From Neobacillus niacini (GTDB taxonomy: Bacteria > Bacillota > Bacilli > Bacillales > Cytobacillaceae): a DNA stretch of 64,000 bases. Each line of letters opens with the position of its first letter. The stretch's first letter is position 1. Of the stretch, positions 9,081 to 17,491 are shown piece by piece. Position numbers and translations under genes: made by a program. The stretch spans positions 124,001-188,000 of the forward strand of contig NZ_JAMBOB010000004.1 of NCBI RefSeq assembly GCF_023715415.1, read 5' to 3'. A model generated the notes under the pieces. That model ran no database searches. It saw only the letters and a list, made by a program, of their open reading frames with translations, and had not been told where the DNA came from.

Positions 9081-9097
9081 TGTTACGTTTCCTAACA
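9081..9097 (-). promoter_or_regulatory. GlnR/TnrA box of glnA
   Basis: TGTTACGTTTCCTAACA fits TGTNA-N7-TNACA exactly. It starts at about the transcription start, so binding should repress. Confidence 0.85.
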
Positions 9098-9105
9098 TTG
9101 AATTT

Positions 9106-9134
9106 ATTATAGTGTGAAAAATTATTTTTGACAA
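9106..9134 (-). promoter_or_regulatory. SigA promoter of glnA
   Basis: TTGTCA (9134-9129), a 17-bp spacer and a perfect TATAAT (9111-9106). The predicted start is near 9098, immediately before the GlnR/TnrA box. Confidence 0.85.
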
Positions 9135-9201
9135 CATGTTTAATTAAATTTTTCGAATATTTTATGTATATAAAAAAGAAAGCGTTTTCTACAATTATAT
9201 A

Positions 9202-9234
9202 TAAAAAAGGCCACCTTGTTTAAAAAGGCGACCT
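9202..9234 (-). terminator. Terminator of the siderophore-uptake operon
   Basis: The stem GGTCGCCTT/AAGGTGGCC (two G-U pairs) is followed by TTTTTTAT on the minus strand. It lies about 30 bp after the yusU stop. Confidence 0.75.
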
Positions 9235-9265
9235 AAATTAGTATAATTATTCATTTCATTGTATA

Positions 9266-9514
9266 TCATTTTGACTGTCTATGTTTTTCATTAAGGATTT
9301 TTATTTCACTGATGATTTCTTTCATTTCTTGCTTAGCCTCTGGATAGAGTTCATTCCAGTGCTTCGCCAATGCAGGCATTGACTTTGCTATATGGGTATA
9401 TAAAGCCCAGATTTTTACTTTTTCCTTCGTTTGCTCACTAGACTCCCCCACAAGCAGTTCACTATATTTTTCAAGTAATGCTTCGAACTGCTCCGCAAAT
9501 ATTTTCTCCATCAT
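9266..9514 (-). CDS. yusU: YusU-like protein (DUF2573)
   Basis: This small helical protein (82 residues from the first of two adjacent Mets, at 9514) begins MMEKIFAEQFEALLEKY. GGAGTG lies just upstream. A longer in-frame version reaching 9574 has no better ribosome site. The start lies inside the 3' end of the preceding fhuF-like gene in a different frame (44-bp overlap), which suggests translational coupling. In B. subtilis yusU sits next to yusV, as here. The function of DUF2573 proteins is unknown, and membership in an iron-uptake operon suggests an accessory role. Confidence 0.75.
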   Translation of the reverse strand: MMEKIFAEQFEALLEKYSELLVGESSEQTKEKVKIWALYTHIAKSMPALAKHWNELYPEAKQEMKEIISEIKILNEKHRQSK

Positions 9515-10250
9515 AACACACTCCATCCTTAGCAATATGCGTACAAGGACATGTTTTACAGCGTTTTGACCCAAGCTGATAGGTAAAACAACATGTTTTT
9601 CTGATTCTTATCTCAGCTGGATAATTCTTTTCGGAATAATACTTTGTAATCGGATTTAGGTGGTAGCTTCCAAACAGGTTACCTTCCGCTTCCATGATTA
9701 AGAAACTGAAATCACTTTGAGCATTTGGATTTTCGCTATCCTTTAACTCTGTCTCATAAAGCCAGAAAAGATAGACAGCGATATTTTCCCACAAAATTAG
9801 TTTCGAGACCTTAAATGTTTTCTCAAAATGCTCGATGAGGGGATAGATATTATTAGCAAACAGGTCACGATAAACACCTTTTCGCCATTCATTCCGGTCT
9901 TCACCATTCCATTCTTCGACGGAAGGATCCTTTAATGAAATCATTGGCAGCCAGTCTTTCCCGCTTTCCGCCTCTTCCATTTCAATATTGTCCAAAGATA
10001 AATTCAGTTTTCTATTAGCTGTCGTCATTGCATAAAGGGAAATAACGGCTATAAATGCATATCGCTTAATAAAAATGGAGGCAGCTGTTCTTTCTGAAGG
10101 CGCACCAATTGTTAAAGCTAAATTTTTCATGAAGTCAATTGCAAAAGCCTTATCAACTAATTTTCCAACGTTAAATGATTTACTTGTCTCAGGTCTAAGT
10201 CTATATTTCTGTAATGCACTCAGATTATTTTCTACTAGGATATTACCCAT
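9471..10250 (-). CDS. FhuF-like ferric-siderophore reductase
   Basis: This 259-residue protein ends with a cysteine cluster CCFTYQLGSKRCKTCPC, resembling the C-terminal [2Fe-2S] site of FhuF-type reductases that release iron from imported siderophores in the cytosol. The FhuF pattern is CC-x10-C-x2-C. Here the gap is nine residues and an additional Cys follows, with two more further on. The remainder resembles the IucA/IucC C-terminal (FhuF) fold only in general terms. The ATG at 10250 overlaps the 3' end of the ATPase gene by 8 bp, so it belongs to the transporter operon, which supports the reductase role. Confidence 0.75.
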   Translation of the reverse strand: MGNILVENNLSALQKYRLRPETSKSFNVGKLVDKAFAIDFMKNLALTIGAPSERTAASIFIKRYAFIAVISLYAMTTANRKLNLSLDNIEMEEAESGKDWLPMISLKDPSVEEWNGEDRNEWRKGVYRDLFANNIYPLIEHFEKTFKVSKLILWENIAVYLFWLYETELKDSENPNAQSDFSFLIMEAEGNLFGSYHLNPITKYYSEKNYPAEIRIRKTCCFTYQLGSKRCKTCPCTHIAKDGVCYDGENICGAVRSIT

Positions 10251-11064
10251 TGGACACGGCCGCCTTATGAAGGATACTTCTTCCTTTTCCGTAAGGAATG
10301 CAAAGAGGTGTTCCGAATAAAGGATCCATTGTCACTTCACAATCCATGCCAAATACATTTTTGACAGTGCTGCTGTTGATTACGTACTCAGGCTTTCCTT
10401 GGGCATATACCTTCTGACTCTTTAGGGCAACAATATTGTGTGAATAGCGGCAGGCCAAATTAAGGTCATGCAGGACCATTACAACCGTTCTTTTTCTCTT
10501 TTCATTGAGTTCAAAAAGAAGGTCCAAAATTTCAATTTGGTGTGCCATATCCAAATAGGTCGTTGGTTCATCTAAAAGAATCACATCTGTATCCTGTGCC
10601 AAGGTCATCGCTATCCACGCACGCTGCCTTTGACCGCCTGAAAGAGAATCAACCGTTCTCTCTTTCAAGTCCTCTAGTCTGGTAGCCTTTAAGGCGTCAG
10701 TGACCTTTCTTTCATCTTCCTCTGACCATTGCTTTAACCATGATTGATGCGGATAGCGTCCTTGTTTTACAAGCTGAAGAACGGTTAACCCTTCCGGTGC
10801 TGTCGGTGACTGTGGCAAAATCGCCATTTTCTTGGCTACCTCTTTCGTGGAAAGCCTAGCAATGGCTTCTCCCTCTAGTATAACGGCACCCGACTTAGGC
10901 TTAAGGAGGCGGGCAATCGAACGAAGAAGAGTCGACTTTCCACAGCCATTTGCTCCAATAAACACGGTAATTTCACCTTGAGGAATTTTTAAATTCAACT
11001 CATCAATTATCAGTGTCTCCCCATAAGAAAGTGACAGATTTTTCGTTTCAATTACACTCTTCAT
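10243..11064 (-). CDS. yusV: Iron-siderophore ABC transporter ATP-binding protein, YusV-like
   Basis: This 273-residue ATPase energises ferric-siderophore import. Walker A GANGCGKST is at residues 38-46, the signature LSGGQRQRA from 141, and Walker B VILLDE at 161-166. It has the FepC/FhuC-type organisation. The frame is open to 11139, but the Met at 11064 (MKSVIETKNL) fits the family start and follows a purine-rich site. It lies 25 bp after the upstream FecCD permease. In B. subtilis YusV serves several siderophore systems. Here it is genetically linked to its own permeases. Confidence 0.93.
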   Translation of the reverse strand: MKSVIETKNLSLSYGETLIIDELNLKIPQGEITVFIGANGCGKSTLLRSIARLLKPKSGAVILEGEAIARLSTKEVAKKMAILPQSPTAPEGLTVLQLVKQGRYPHQSWLKQWSEEDERKVTDALKATRLEDLKERTVDSLSGGQRQRAWIAMTLAQDTDVILLDEPTTYLDMAHQIEILDLLFELNEKRKRTVVMVLHDLNLACRYSHNIVALKSQKVYAQGKPEYVINSSTVKNVFGMDCEVTMDPLFGTPLCIPYGKGRSILHKAAVSNG

Positions 11065-11089
11065 GTTCCCAACCCCTTTAGCTTTATTC

Positions 11090-12145
11090 TTAAGCATTTC
11101 TAGTTTTAAAAAGTAAGTATATAAAATAAGGTGCACCAATTCCTGCGGTAAAAACGCCTGCAGGAATTTCCAGTGGGGAAAACAGCGTTCTGCCTATTAA
11201 ATCAGCGAGCATGACGAGAATTCCGCCGATTAATGCCGCTGCCGGAAGTAATGCTCCGAATGAGGACCCAACCAATCTTCTTGCCATATGTGGCGCCATT
11301 AATCCGACAAATCCAATTCCTCCCGCAAAAGCAACTGATCCGCCGATTAAAGCAGTACTGATCATCAATAAGAAGAATCTTTGTCTTTGAATCTTACTAC
11401 CTAAACCTGTCGCAACCTCATCCCCGAGTTCTTGGATATTAATCGTTCTAGCGGCAGCAAAAGCAATAATTAGAAACACGACTGCCCATGGTAGCAATGT
11501 GACGACATTATTCCAATTGGATCCATAAACTGTACCCGTTATCCAAATATTTGCCTGACTTGCCTGATAAATCGGTCCCATAATCATCATTAACGTGGTT
11601 AACGCTTGCATCAGGGTTGAAATTCCAATCCCAATTAGGACGAGTCTTATTGGGGATACCCCATTTTTCCAAGCCAGAAAGTAAACTAAAAAAGCAACAA
11701 CTCCAGCACCTAAAAACGCTGCTAAGGGCAGCCAATTAATACTTACCGTTAACGCATTACTTTCATCCGAGAAAAGAGCAAGGAAAGCGACTACTGCTAC
11801 ACTTGCCCCTCCGGTAATACCCAGTACGTCCGGTGATGCCAGAGGGTTTCGAATCATCCCCTGTAGGATTCCACCTGCAACTGCCAATGAAATTCCAACA
11901 ATTAATGCGATAATGATTCTGGGCAGACGAAAGGAAGTTATGATTAGTGTTTCCATCTCAGGTCCACTGCCTGCAAATACTTTTAAAACGGTAAGTGGAT
12001 TTATTTTCATTTCCCCAATTGCAGTACTGACAACAAACAGTGTAAAAGCAACTAAAAAGAGTGCAAAAAAGGTAAGGGCCGCTTTACGATCAAGTAAAAA
12101 GGATATTTTTCCATTAATAAAGCGAATACTTTTGTATTTACTCAT
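11090..12145 (-). CDS. Iron-siderophore ABC transporter permease (FecCD family)
   Basis: This 351-residue integral membrane protein of the FecCD/BtuC family should have about ten membrane helices. It carries the family sequences SFRLPRIIIALIVG, GGILQGMIRNPLASPDVLG and, near the end, GFVGLMAPHMARRLVG, which contacts the ATPase. Its start overlaps the stop of the preceding permease gene by 4 bp (ATGA). Two such permeases form the heterodimeric channel, most like YfhA/YfiZ of B. subtilis (hydroxamate or citrate-hydroxamate siderophores). Exact substrate cannot be read from the sequence. Confidence 0.93.
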   Translation of the reverse strand: MSKYKSIRFINGKISFLLDRKAALTFFALFLVAFTLFVVSTAIGEMKINPLTVLKVFAGSGPEMETLIITSFRLPRIIIALIVGISLAVAGGILQGMIRNPLASPDVLGITGGASVAVVAFLALFSDESNALTVSINWLPLAAFLGAGVVAFLVYFLAWKNGVSPIRLVLIGIGISTLMQALTTLMMIMGPIYQASQANIWITGTVYGSNWNNVVTLLPWAVVFLIIAFAAARTINIQELGDEVATGLGSKIQRQRFFLLMISTALIGGSVAFAGGIGFVGLMAPHMARRLVGSSFGALLPAAALIGGILVMLADLIGRTLFSPLEIPAGVFTAGIGAPYFIYLLFKTRNA

Positions 12146-13146
12146 CGTGCGTTGAACCCCTTTCTTGCTATGTAAATAAAGAATGGAGTTCCGATGATAG
12201 CTGTCATGACCCCAACTGGCACTTCAGAGGGCATAAGGACATATCTCGCTGAAATATCAGCTGCTACTAGTAAAATAGCTCCTAGGATTCCTGATAATGG
12301 AATGACCCAGCGATGGTCTATGCCGATGATAGACCTAGTTATATGAGGAATAACAATTCCGACAAAACCAATTGGACCTGCAACAGATACTGCTCCGCCT
12401 GCAAGTAATATAACAATCACGCCAACACAAATTTTTACAAGTCCAGTTTTTAAACCAAGTCCTTTTGCTACATCCTCCCCCATTGAGAGGATATTCATTT
12501 TCCCGGCAATCAATATGGAAGAAATCCATCCTATTCCCAAATAAGGCAAAACAGAAACGAGTGTCTCTAGTTTGCGTCCAGAAACAGAGCCTGCTAACCA
12601 AAACAATACTTGCTCAAGTGCAGCCTCATTAATCACAAGTAATCCTTGCGTAAACGATGAAAACATTGCGGCAATCGCTGCACCTGCTAATGTCAGTTTC
12701 ATTGGTGTTAACCCTTCACGGCCAACGGACCCAATGGCGTAGACACTTAATGCAGCAATCGCTGCTCCTAGAAAGGCGAGTCCACTAAATGCCTGCAGAC
12801 TTGAAACAGAAAAAAGAGTGATAGCTGCCACGACTACAAAGCCTGCACCTGCATTAATCCCAAATATACCTGGAGAGGCCAGCGGATTTTTGGTTAGCGT
12901 TTGCATTAATACCCCTGAAATCGCCAAGCTTGCACCCACAGCAGCAGCAATAAGGGCTCGTGGAAGTCTAACGGTTTGAATAATAATATGTTCATTTGAG
13001 CCATTATAATGGGTAAAGGCATCGATAGCCGTACGTAATGTTGTTTCGGTATAGCCAAAAATGATGCTAGCACACATGAAGAATAACAATAAGAGGACGG
13101 AGGTTAGTAATCCACCCCATCTTAATGCACTATTTTTTAAAAGCAT
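12142..13146 (-). CDS. Iron-siderophore ABC transporter permease (FecCD family)
   Basis: This 334-residue FecCD permease is the first gene of the minus-strand operon. Characteristic sequences are TVRLPRALIAAAVG, SGVLMQTLTKNPLASPG and GPIGFVGIVIPHITRS. It pairs with the next permease to form the membrane channel. The Fur boxes and SigA promoter at 13206-13254 control it. The upstream divergent gene encodes the matching binding lipoprotein. Confidence 0.93.
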   Translation of the reverse strand: MLLKNSALRWGGLLTSVLLLLFFMCASIIFGYTETTLRTAIDAFTHYNGSNEHIIIQTVRLPRALIAAAVGASLAISGVLMQTLTKNPLASPGIFGINAGAGFVVVAAITLFSVSSLQAFSGLAFLGAAIAALSVYAIGSVGREGLTPMKLTLAGAAIAAMFSSFTQGLLVINEAALEQVLFWLAGSVSGRKLETLVSVLPYLGIGWISSILIAGKMNILSMGEDVAKGLGLKTGLVKICVGVIVILLAGGAVSVAGPIGFVGIVIPHITRSIIGIDHRWVIPLSGILGAILLVAADISARYVLMPSEVPVGVMTAIIGTPFFIYIARKGFNAR

Positions 13147-13205
13147 TTGTTTAAAACCTTTCTGAACATATTTAATGAATAAATGCGCTTTACTTTTACC
13201 TTAAG

Positions 13206-13233
13206 TTTATATGCAATTGATAATGATTGTCAA
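13206..13233 (-). promoter_or_regulatory. SigA promoter of the permease operon
   Basis: TTGACA (13233-13228), a 16-bp spacer and TATAAA (13211-13206). It is overlapped by a Fur box. Confidence 0.7.
13218..13232. promoter_or_regulatory. Fur box (permease operon side)
   Basis: TGATAATGATTGTCA matches the 7-1-7 Fur consensus at 14 of 15 positions and covers the -35 region of the leftward promoter. Confidence 0.85.
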
Positions 13234-13239
13234 TGAGGC

Positions 13240-13254
13240 TGATAACCATTTTCA
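13240..13254. promoter_or_regulatory. Second, weaker Fur box
   Basis: TGATAACCATTTTCA matches the Fur consensus at 13 of 15 positions and lies 7 bp from the first box. Confidence 0.55.
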
Positions 13255-13317
13255 TTTATTTGCCCCATATATCTTAAAGAGTGTCATTAATTTTGAAAAT
13301 CATTTGTATTGAAATCG

Positions 13318-13346
13318 TTGACAACATCCTATATCCATTTTATTAT
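13318..13346 (+). promoter_or_regulatory. SigA promoter of the binding-lipoprotein gene
   Basis: Consensus TTGACA (13318-13323), a 17-bp spacer and TATTAT (13341-13346). The start would be near 13353, just before the Fur box. Confidence 0.75.
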
Positions 13347-13357
13347 TAATTTGTAAT

Positions 13358-13372
13358 TGAAAATGATTATCA
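13358..13372. promoter_or_regulatory. Fur box (binding-lipoprotein side)
   Basis: TGAAAATGATTATCA matches the 7-1-7 Fur consensus at 14 of 15 positions, immediately downstream of the predicted transcription start. Confidence 0.85.
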
Positions 13373-13406
13373 TTAACATTTAAAAACAGGGAGGATACAT
13401 ACTCAA

Positions 13407-14375
13407 ATGAAAAACGTAAAAACGCTTTTAACTTTCCTTTCCATCATCGCTCTTTTCTTATTGGCGGCATGCGGTGGAACGGAAGAGAAAACAACGGAAA
13501 AGGAAGAACCACCAAAGACAACAGAAGAAACCAGTTATACAATTGAACATGTCATGGGATCAACAACGATTAAAGGTACTCCTGAAAGAGTAGTCATTTT
13601 AACAAATGAAGGAACGGAAGCCCTTTTAGCTTTGGGAGTTACTCCTGTTGGTGCAGTAAAATCCTTTACAGGTGACCCTTGGTATGATCATATTGCGGAT
13701 CAATTAAAAGACACGCAAGTAGTTGGGGTTGAAAGTGAAGTAAATGTTGAAGCCATTGCTGCATTAAAGCCTGACTTGATTATTGGGAATAAAATGCGAC
13801 AAGAAAAAATCTATAATCAATTAAACGCCATCGCCCCGACTGTATTTGCCGAGACACTTCGCGGTGACTGGAAAGTAAACTTCGAACTCTACGCAAAAGC
13901 TTTGAACAAGGAAGAAAAAGGGAAAGAAGTATTGGATAAGTACAATAACCGAATTGCTGATTTAAAAGATCAGCTTGGTGATAAAGTAAATATGAAGGTT
14001 TCAATGGTTCGTTTTATGGCAGGTGAAGTCCGTATTTATCACAAAGATACTTTCTCTGGTGTTATTTTAGGCGACCTTGGATTTGCCCGTCCTGAAAGTC
14101 AAAATGTCGATGATTTTGCTGAAAGAAATGTAACCAAAGAACGAATTCCAGCAATGGAAGGTGATATCCTCTTCTACTTCACTTACGAAACAGGTGATGG
14201 AAAAGGCTCTGAGCTAGAAAAAGAATGGATTGCTGACCCACTATTCAAAAACCTTGAAGTAGCCAAAAAAGGTGAAGTTCACAAAGTTAGTGACACCATT
14301 TGGAATACCGCTGGCGGTGTACTTGCAGCCAACTTAATGTTAGATGATATCGAAAAAATCTTCTTAAAGAAATAA
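13407..14375 (+). CDS. Iron-siderophore ABC transporter substrate-binding lipoprotein
   Basis: This 322-residue lipoprotein has signal peptide MKNVKTLLTFLSIIALFLLAAC with lipobox LAAC and Cys22 as the lipidated residue, followed by a charged Glu/Lys/Thr linker. The class-III periplasmic-binding fold begins at about residue 45 (ERVVILTNEGTEALLALGV) and is typical of iron-hydroxamate receptors (YfiY/FhuD type). It captures the ferric siderophore outside the membrane and delivers it to the divergently encoded permease pair. The ATG follows GGGAGG. Expression is Fur-controlled. Confidence 0.93.
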   Translation: MKNVKTLLTFLSIIALFLLAACGGTEEKTTEKEEPPKTTEETSYTIEHVMGSTTIKGTPERVVILTNEGTEALLALGVTPVGAVKSFTGDPWYDHIADQLKDTQVVGVESEVNVEAIAALKPDLIIGNKMRQEKIYNQLNAIAPTVFAETLRGDWKVNFELYAKALNKEEKGKEVLDKYNNRIADLKDQLGDKVNMKVSMVRFMAGEVRIYHKDTFSGVILGDLGFARPESQNVDDFAERNVTKERIPAMEGDILFYFTYETGDGKGSELEKEWIADPLFKNLEVAKKGEVHKVSDTIWNTAGGVLAANLMLDDIEKIFLKK

Positions 14376-14385
14376 ATTTATAATA

Positions 14386-14421
14386 AAAATAGCGCGAGGA
14401 CCTCAGTCCCTGCGCTATTTT
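14386..14421. terminator. Bidirectional terminator
   Basis: AAAATAGCGC (14386-14395) pairs with GCGCTATTTT (14412-14421). It serves the binding-lipoprotein gene, and its right end touches the stop codon of the convergent FtsW/RodA-family gene. Confidence 0.8.
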
Positions 14422-15593
14422 TATGCAGATGTTGAAAACATGTATTTTTTATAATGGTAGCGAATTGAGAAGATTAATCCCAGCCCCAGCATATTCCCCA
14501 TTAACGAACTTCCACCATAACTGATAAACGGCAATGGTATACCCGTTATTGGCAGAACTCCTATCGTCATTCCAATATTTTGGAAGACGTGGAAGGTAAT
14601 CATACTGATGACGCCAACACAAATGTACGTATAAAAATTATTCTTTGTTTCCATGCCAACCTTAGTAATATGATAAATCAACAAGAAAAACAAACTCACG
14701 AGCACACTTGCACCAATAAAGCCGTACTCTTCTCCCACTACACTAAAGATAAAATCGGTATGGCTTTCAGGCAGATACACTTCTCTATTCCCGTATCCCT
14801 TACCACCCGTTTGACCGGAGCCAATGGCTAAGAGTGATCGTGTCAGCTGGTAACCCGCTGAACTTTGAAAGTTATAGGGATCCAGCCAGGAATAAATACG
14901 GCTAAATTGATACTGCTTCACACCTAAATATTTTTCAAGAATCTCTGGCTTTAGCAATACAAAATAAAAAATGACCGAAATAAGGGCCGTCCCAACTGAA
15001 AATATTGGTACTAATATTTTCCATGTTATTCCGGAAATAAAAATCATTCCTAAAAGAATCGCTAAGAATACGAGCGATGTCCCTAAATCTTGCTTAATAA
15101 TAAGTATTAAGGGAACCATGGTGACGATGCCAAGCTTTATGAGCAGCCAAAAATCAGTAGCAATCGTTTTAACTGGGTTCTTTTGGTGATGATCCTCAAT
15201 GACTTTTGCTAACGCTAAAATAATAAAAATTTTGACAAACTCTGAGGGCTGAAGTGAACCAATCCCAGGTACCTTAAACCAGTTTTTCGCTCCATTGATC
15301 ACCGGGGCAATGCTTTCTGGCGCAATAATTAAAAGAACAAGTAGAAATATTCCTACTCCGTAAGCATACCAGGTTAACTTTTTTAACTGGTCGGAGTCGA
15401 GCCTAATTACGGCTGCTATAATTCCACACCCAATTCCATAAAAGATAATTTGCTTTATAAGGAAGTTACTGTCGTATTGACCGCTTGCCTGTGCACTATA
15501 AATCGATGCACAGCTAGCTAGAAATAATAAAATTAATATAAAAACAAGACTATAATCAAGTTTTGAAGTTGTATTAGTAGATGATGTCATCAT
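14421..15593 (-). CDS. FtsW/RodA/SpoVE-family peptidoglycan glycosyltransferase
   Basis: This 390-residue polytopic protein of the SEDS family polymerises lipid II during cell elongation, division or sporulation. The C-terminal half has the family signature around YLPESHTDFIFSVVGEEYGF and GIPLPFISYGGSSL. About ten membrane helices are visible from residue 14 on. It is monocistronic, with TAAGGAG 6 bp before the ATG. No partner class-B penicillin-binding protein lies nearby, so whether it serves as RodA, FtsW or SpoVE cannot be decided. General resemblance is to RodA (YwcF-like). Confidence 0.9.
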   Translation of the reverse strand: MMTSSTNTTSKLDYSLVFILILLFLASCASIYSAQASGQYDSNFLIKQIIFYGIGCGIIAAVIRLDSDQLKKLTWYAYGVGIFLLVLLIIAPESIAPVINGAKNWFKVPGIGSLQPSEFVKIFIILALAKVIEDHHQKNPVKTIATDFWLLIKLGIVTMVPLILIIKQDLGTSLVFLAILLGMIFISGITWKILVPIFSVGTALISVIFYFVLLKPEILEKYLGVKQYQFSRIYSWLDPYNFQSSAGYQLTRSLLAIGSGQTGGKGYGNREVYLPESHTDFIFSVVGEEYGFIGASVLVSLFFLLIYHITKVGMETKNNFYTYICVGVISMITFHVFQNIGMTIGVLPITGIPLPFISYGGSSLMGNMLGLGLIFSIRYHYKKYMFSTSA

Positions 15594-15702
15594 TCACACT
15601 CCTTAATGTCACAGCCTCAAAAGGAACTTGTACATTATCTCATTATATTTTTTAAAAGTTCAAAGTACAACTTATAACCTAAGATTGGTTTAATTTACAT
15701 AT

Positions 15703-15741
15703 GCAAAAAAGTGGAGGCGCCTAGTTTTAGGCACTTCCACT
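15703..15741 (-). terminator. Terminator overlapping the end of the GalT-like gene
   Basis: A 14-bp stem (15710-15723 with 15728-15741, two imperfect pairs) is followed on the minus strand by TTTTTTGC. The stop codon of the gene falls in the loop/stem junction. Confidence 0.7.
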
Positions 15742-16503
15742 GTCAGAGAAGTATTTACTTTTAATATCATCTGCCATCCAATGTAAATTATTAGGAACCT
15801 GCGGTATCCCGTAGCCGATATAAAGAGGGGTCGTGACAAACCTGGGGACAATTTTAACATAAATTCTTCTATTATAATGATGAAAGAAGAGATTATAGCT
15901 GCTGGCTTTAAATGGGAAGTTATTTAGAATATAATGAACCGATTTTTGAAGATGCTCTCCAAAGGTTTCATTGTAGCTGGAATCATCCATATCGATATTA
16001 AATTCATAAAAGCCGACCTTAGGCTTTGTCGATAAAGTCAAACTGACCCCATCTTTTTCCTCGATAACAATCCCCTCAAACACTTCCTCCGCTATATTTT
16101 CCTTATAGTTAATATCATGTAAACCAATTATTTGCATATGGGGATGTGCGATGGTCCCCCCTGACAATGGTCCATAATTTTTAAATAATATCACGGATTC
16201 ATATTTTCCCGTTTTATCTAATTCCAGCCAATTCCTTAAGGCAAACTGGAGCAGTTTATGTAGAAATGGAAGTTCATAGGTAGATAATTCACCATGACAA
16301 TCATCACTTTCGATTAATACCGTTTGATAGGCATTCTCTAATACAGGATATTTATTCTTCAAAAGAATGATAGGTCCATCTACTTCAATCAGATTTGTTA
16401 ACTCCTCGCGCGCACAAAAAGGGCATGCCTGCTGTTTATTTCTTATACTTTCTGGTTTCTTTACTCCTATTGAAGTATCAAAATGTAGATGGCTATTCTT
16501 CAA
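15727..16503 (-). CDS. DUF4931 / GalT-like HIT-superfamily protein
   Basis: This 258-residue protein has an N-terminal zinc-ribbon-like pair Cys27-x2-Cys30 (CPFC) and a His-Pro-His motif (AHPHMQI, His120/His122) like galactose-1-phosphate uridylyltransferases of the HIT superfamily. Bacillus homologues are annotated DUF4931. The likely reaction is nucleotidyl transfer or hydrolysis, with unknown substrate. The start codon is TTG at 16503, with GGAG 8-9 bp upstream. No sugar-metabolism genes are adjacent, which argues against a galactose pathway role. Confidence 0.8.
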   Translation of the reverse strand: MKNSHLHFDTSIGVKKPESIRNKQQACPFCAREELTNLIEVDGPIILLKNKYPVLENAYQTVLIESDDCHGELSTYELPFLHKLLQFALRNWLELDKTGKYESVILFKNYGPLSGGTIAHPHMQIIGLHDINYKENIAEEVFEGIVIEEKDGVSLTLSTKPKVGFYEFNIDMDDSSYNETFGEHLQKSVHYILNNFPFKASSYNLFFHHYNRRIYVKIVPRFVTTPLYIGYGIPQVPNNLHWMADDIKSKYFSDSGSA

Positions 16504-16667
16504 GTTTGCAGCTCCTCTCCAAAGTACTTATCTCTATTTTATGGGAGATTCGGCCCCTTTTGCACTATTTTTGACTTCGTAATCTATAAAATTTTCTTGG
16601 CTATTTGTTGGAATCCATGCATATCTTTACAATGTACAGGCTTTTGCTGCGGAAAGAGAGGATGGAT

Positions 16668-17450
16668 ATGTTAAGTAAATTAGAAGCATTCATATTAGGG
16701 ATTATTCAGGGGTTAACTGAATTTTTGCCAATCAGCAGTACGGGACATTTGTATTTAGGACGCAATTTATTTGGATTACAGGAAGCCGGACTATTACTTG
16801 ATACCATGCTGCATGTTGGTACTTTGCTGGCTGTTTTTGTCTTCTATAAGGACGAGTTTGTTAAGATAATTAAAAATCCCTTTAGCAAGCTTACCTTCCT
16901 GTTAATCGTTGGAACCATCCCAGCTGTTGTGATTGGTTTGCTTTTTAAGGATTACTTTGAGGAGATTTCGAAGACTGGAGTTACTATTGGTTGGGAATTT
17001 TTGATAACTGGTTTGTTTCTTTGGATTGCCGATTCAGCAAAAAACGGCTATAAAAAGATGGATGATATTAGTTATACAGATGCCCTGATCATTGGATCCT
17101 TTCAAGCCGCTGCAATATTCCCTGCGATATCACGCTCCGGGTTCACGATTGTGGCAGCCTTATGGAGAAAGTTAGACCGTGAAACAGCTGCCTATTTCTC
17201 CTTTCTGTTATCAACACCCGCCATTGCGGGGGCAGTCGTTCTTCAATCATTGGATTTATTTAGCGGTGCAGGTGAAGAGATTTCATTATCTGCGTTGATT
17301 GTTGGAATCCTATCGTCTGCCCTTTTCGGCTATTTTGCAGTAAAGTGGATGATTGGATTTTTAAAGAAGCACTCCTTAAAACCTTTTGCCATTTATGTCT
17401 GGATATTGGGCATTGCGGTATTGTTTTTCCAATTTACAGGGAAATTCTAA
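16668..17450 (+). CDS. uppP: Undecaprenyl-diphosphate phosphatase UppP/BacA
   Basis: This 260-residue membrane phosphatase recycles the C55 lipid carrier of wall synthesis and can confer bacitracin tolerance. Motif 1 is Q14-GLT-E18 followed by FLPISSTGHL (His27). Motif 2 reads PAISRSG (residues 152-158) where most family members have PGxSRSG. The frame is open back to 16605. The Met at 16668 has AGAGAGG 6 bp upstream and gives the normal family start. It is monocistronic and ends in a strong terminator. Confidence 0.9.
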   Translation: MLSKLEAFILGIIQGLTEFLPISSTGHLYLGRNLFGLQEAGLLLDTMLHVGTLLAVFVFYKDEFVKIIKNPFSKLTFLLIVGTIPAVVIGLLFKDYFEEISKTGVTIGWEFLITGLFLWIADSAKNGYKKMDDISYTDALIIGSFQAAAIFPAISRSGFTIVAALWRKLDRETAAYFSFLLSTPAIAGAVVLQSLDLFSGAGEEISLSALIVGILSSALFGYFAVKWMIGFLKKHSLKPFAIYVWILGIAVLFFQFTGKF

Positions 17451-17485
17451 AAAAATGCGACTCGATTTTCTCGAGTCGCATTTTT
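17451..17485. terminator. Bidirectional terminator between uppP and azoR
   Basis: It has perfect 15-bp arms (17451-17465 with 17471-17485), core TGCGACTCGA/TCGAGTCGCA, with flanking A and T runs on both sides. Confidence 0.9.
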
Positions 17486-17491
17486 GTTGTA

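Noticed and set aside
9176..9191. Possible CcpA cre site (AAGAAAGCGTTTTCTA) upstream of glnA
   Set aside because: It is symmetric, but both conserved outer T/A positions are wrong. It lies over 40 bp upstream of the promoter.
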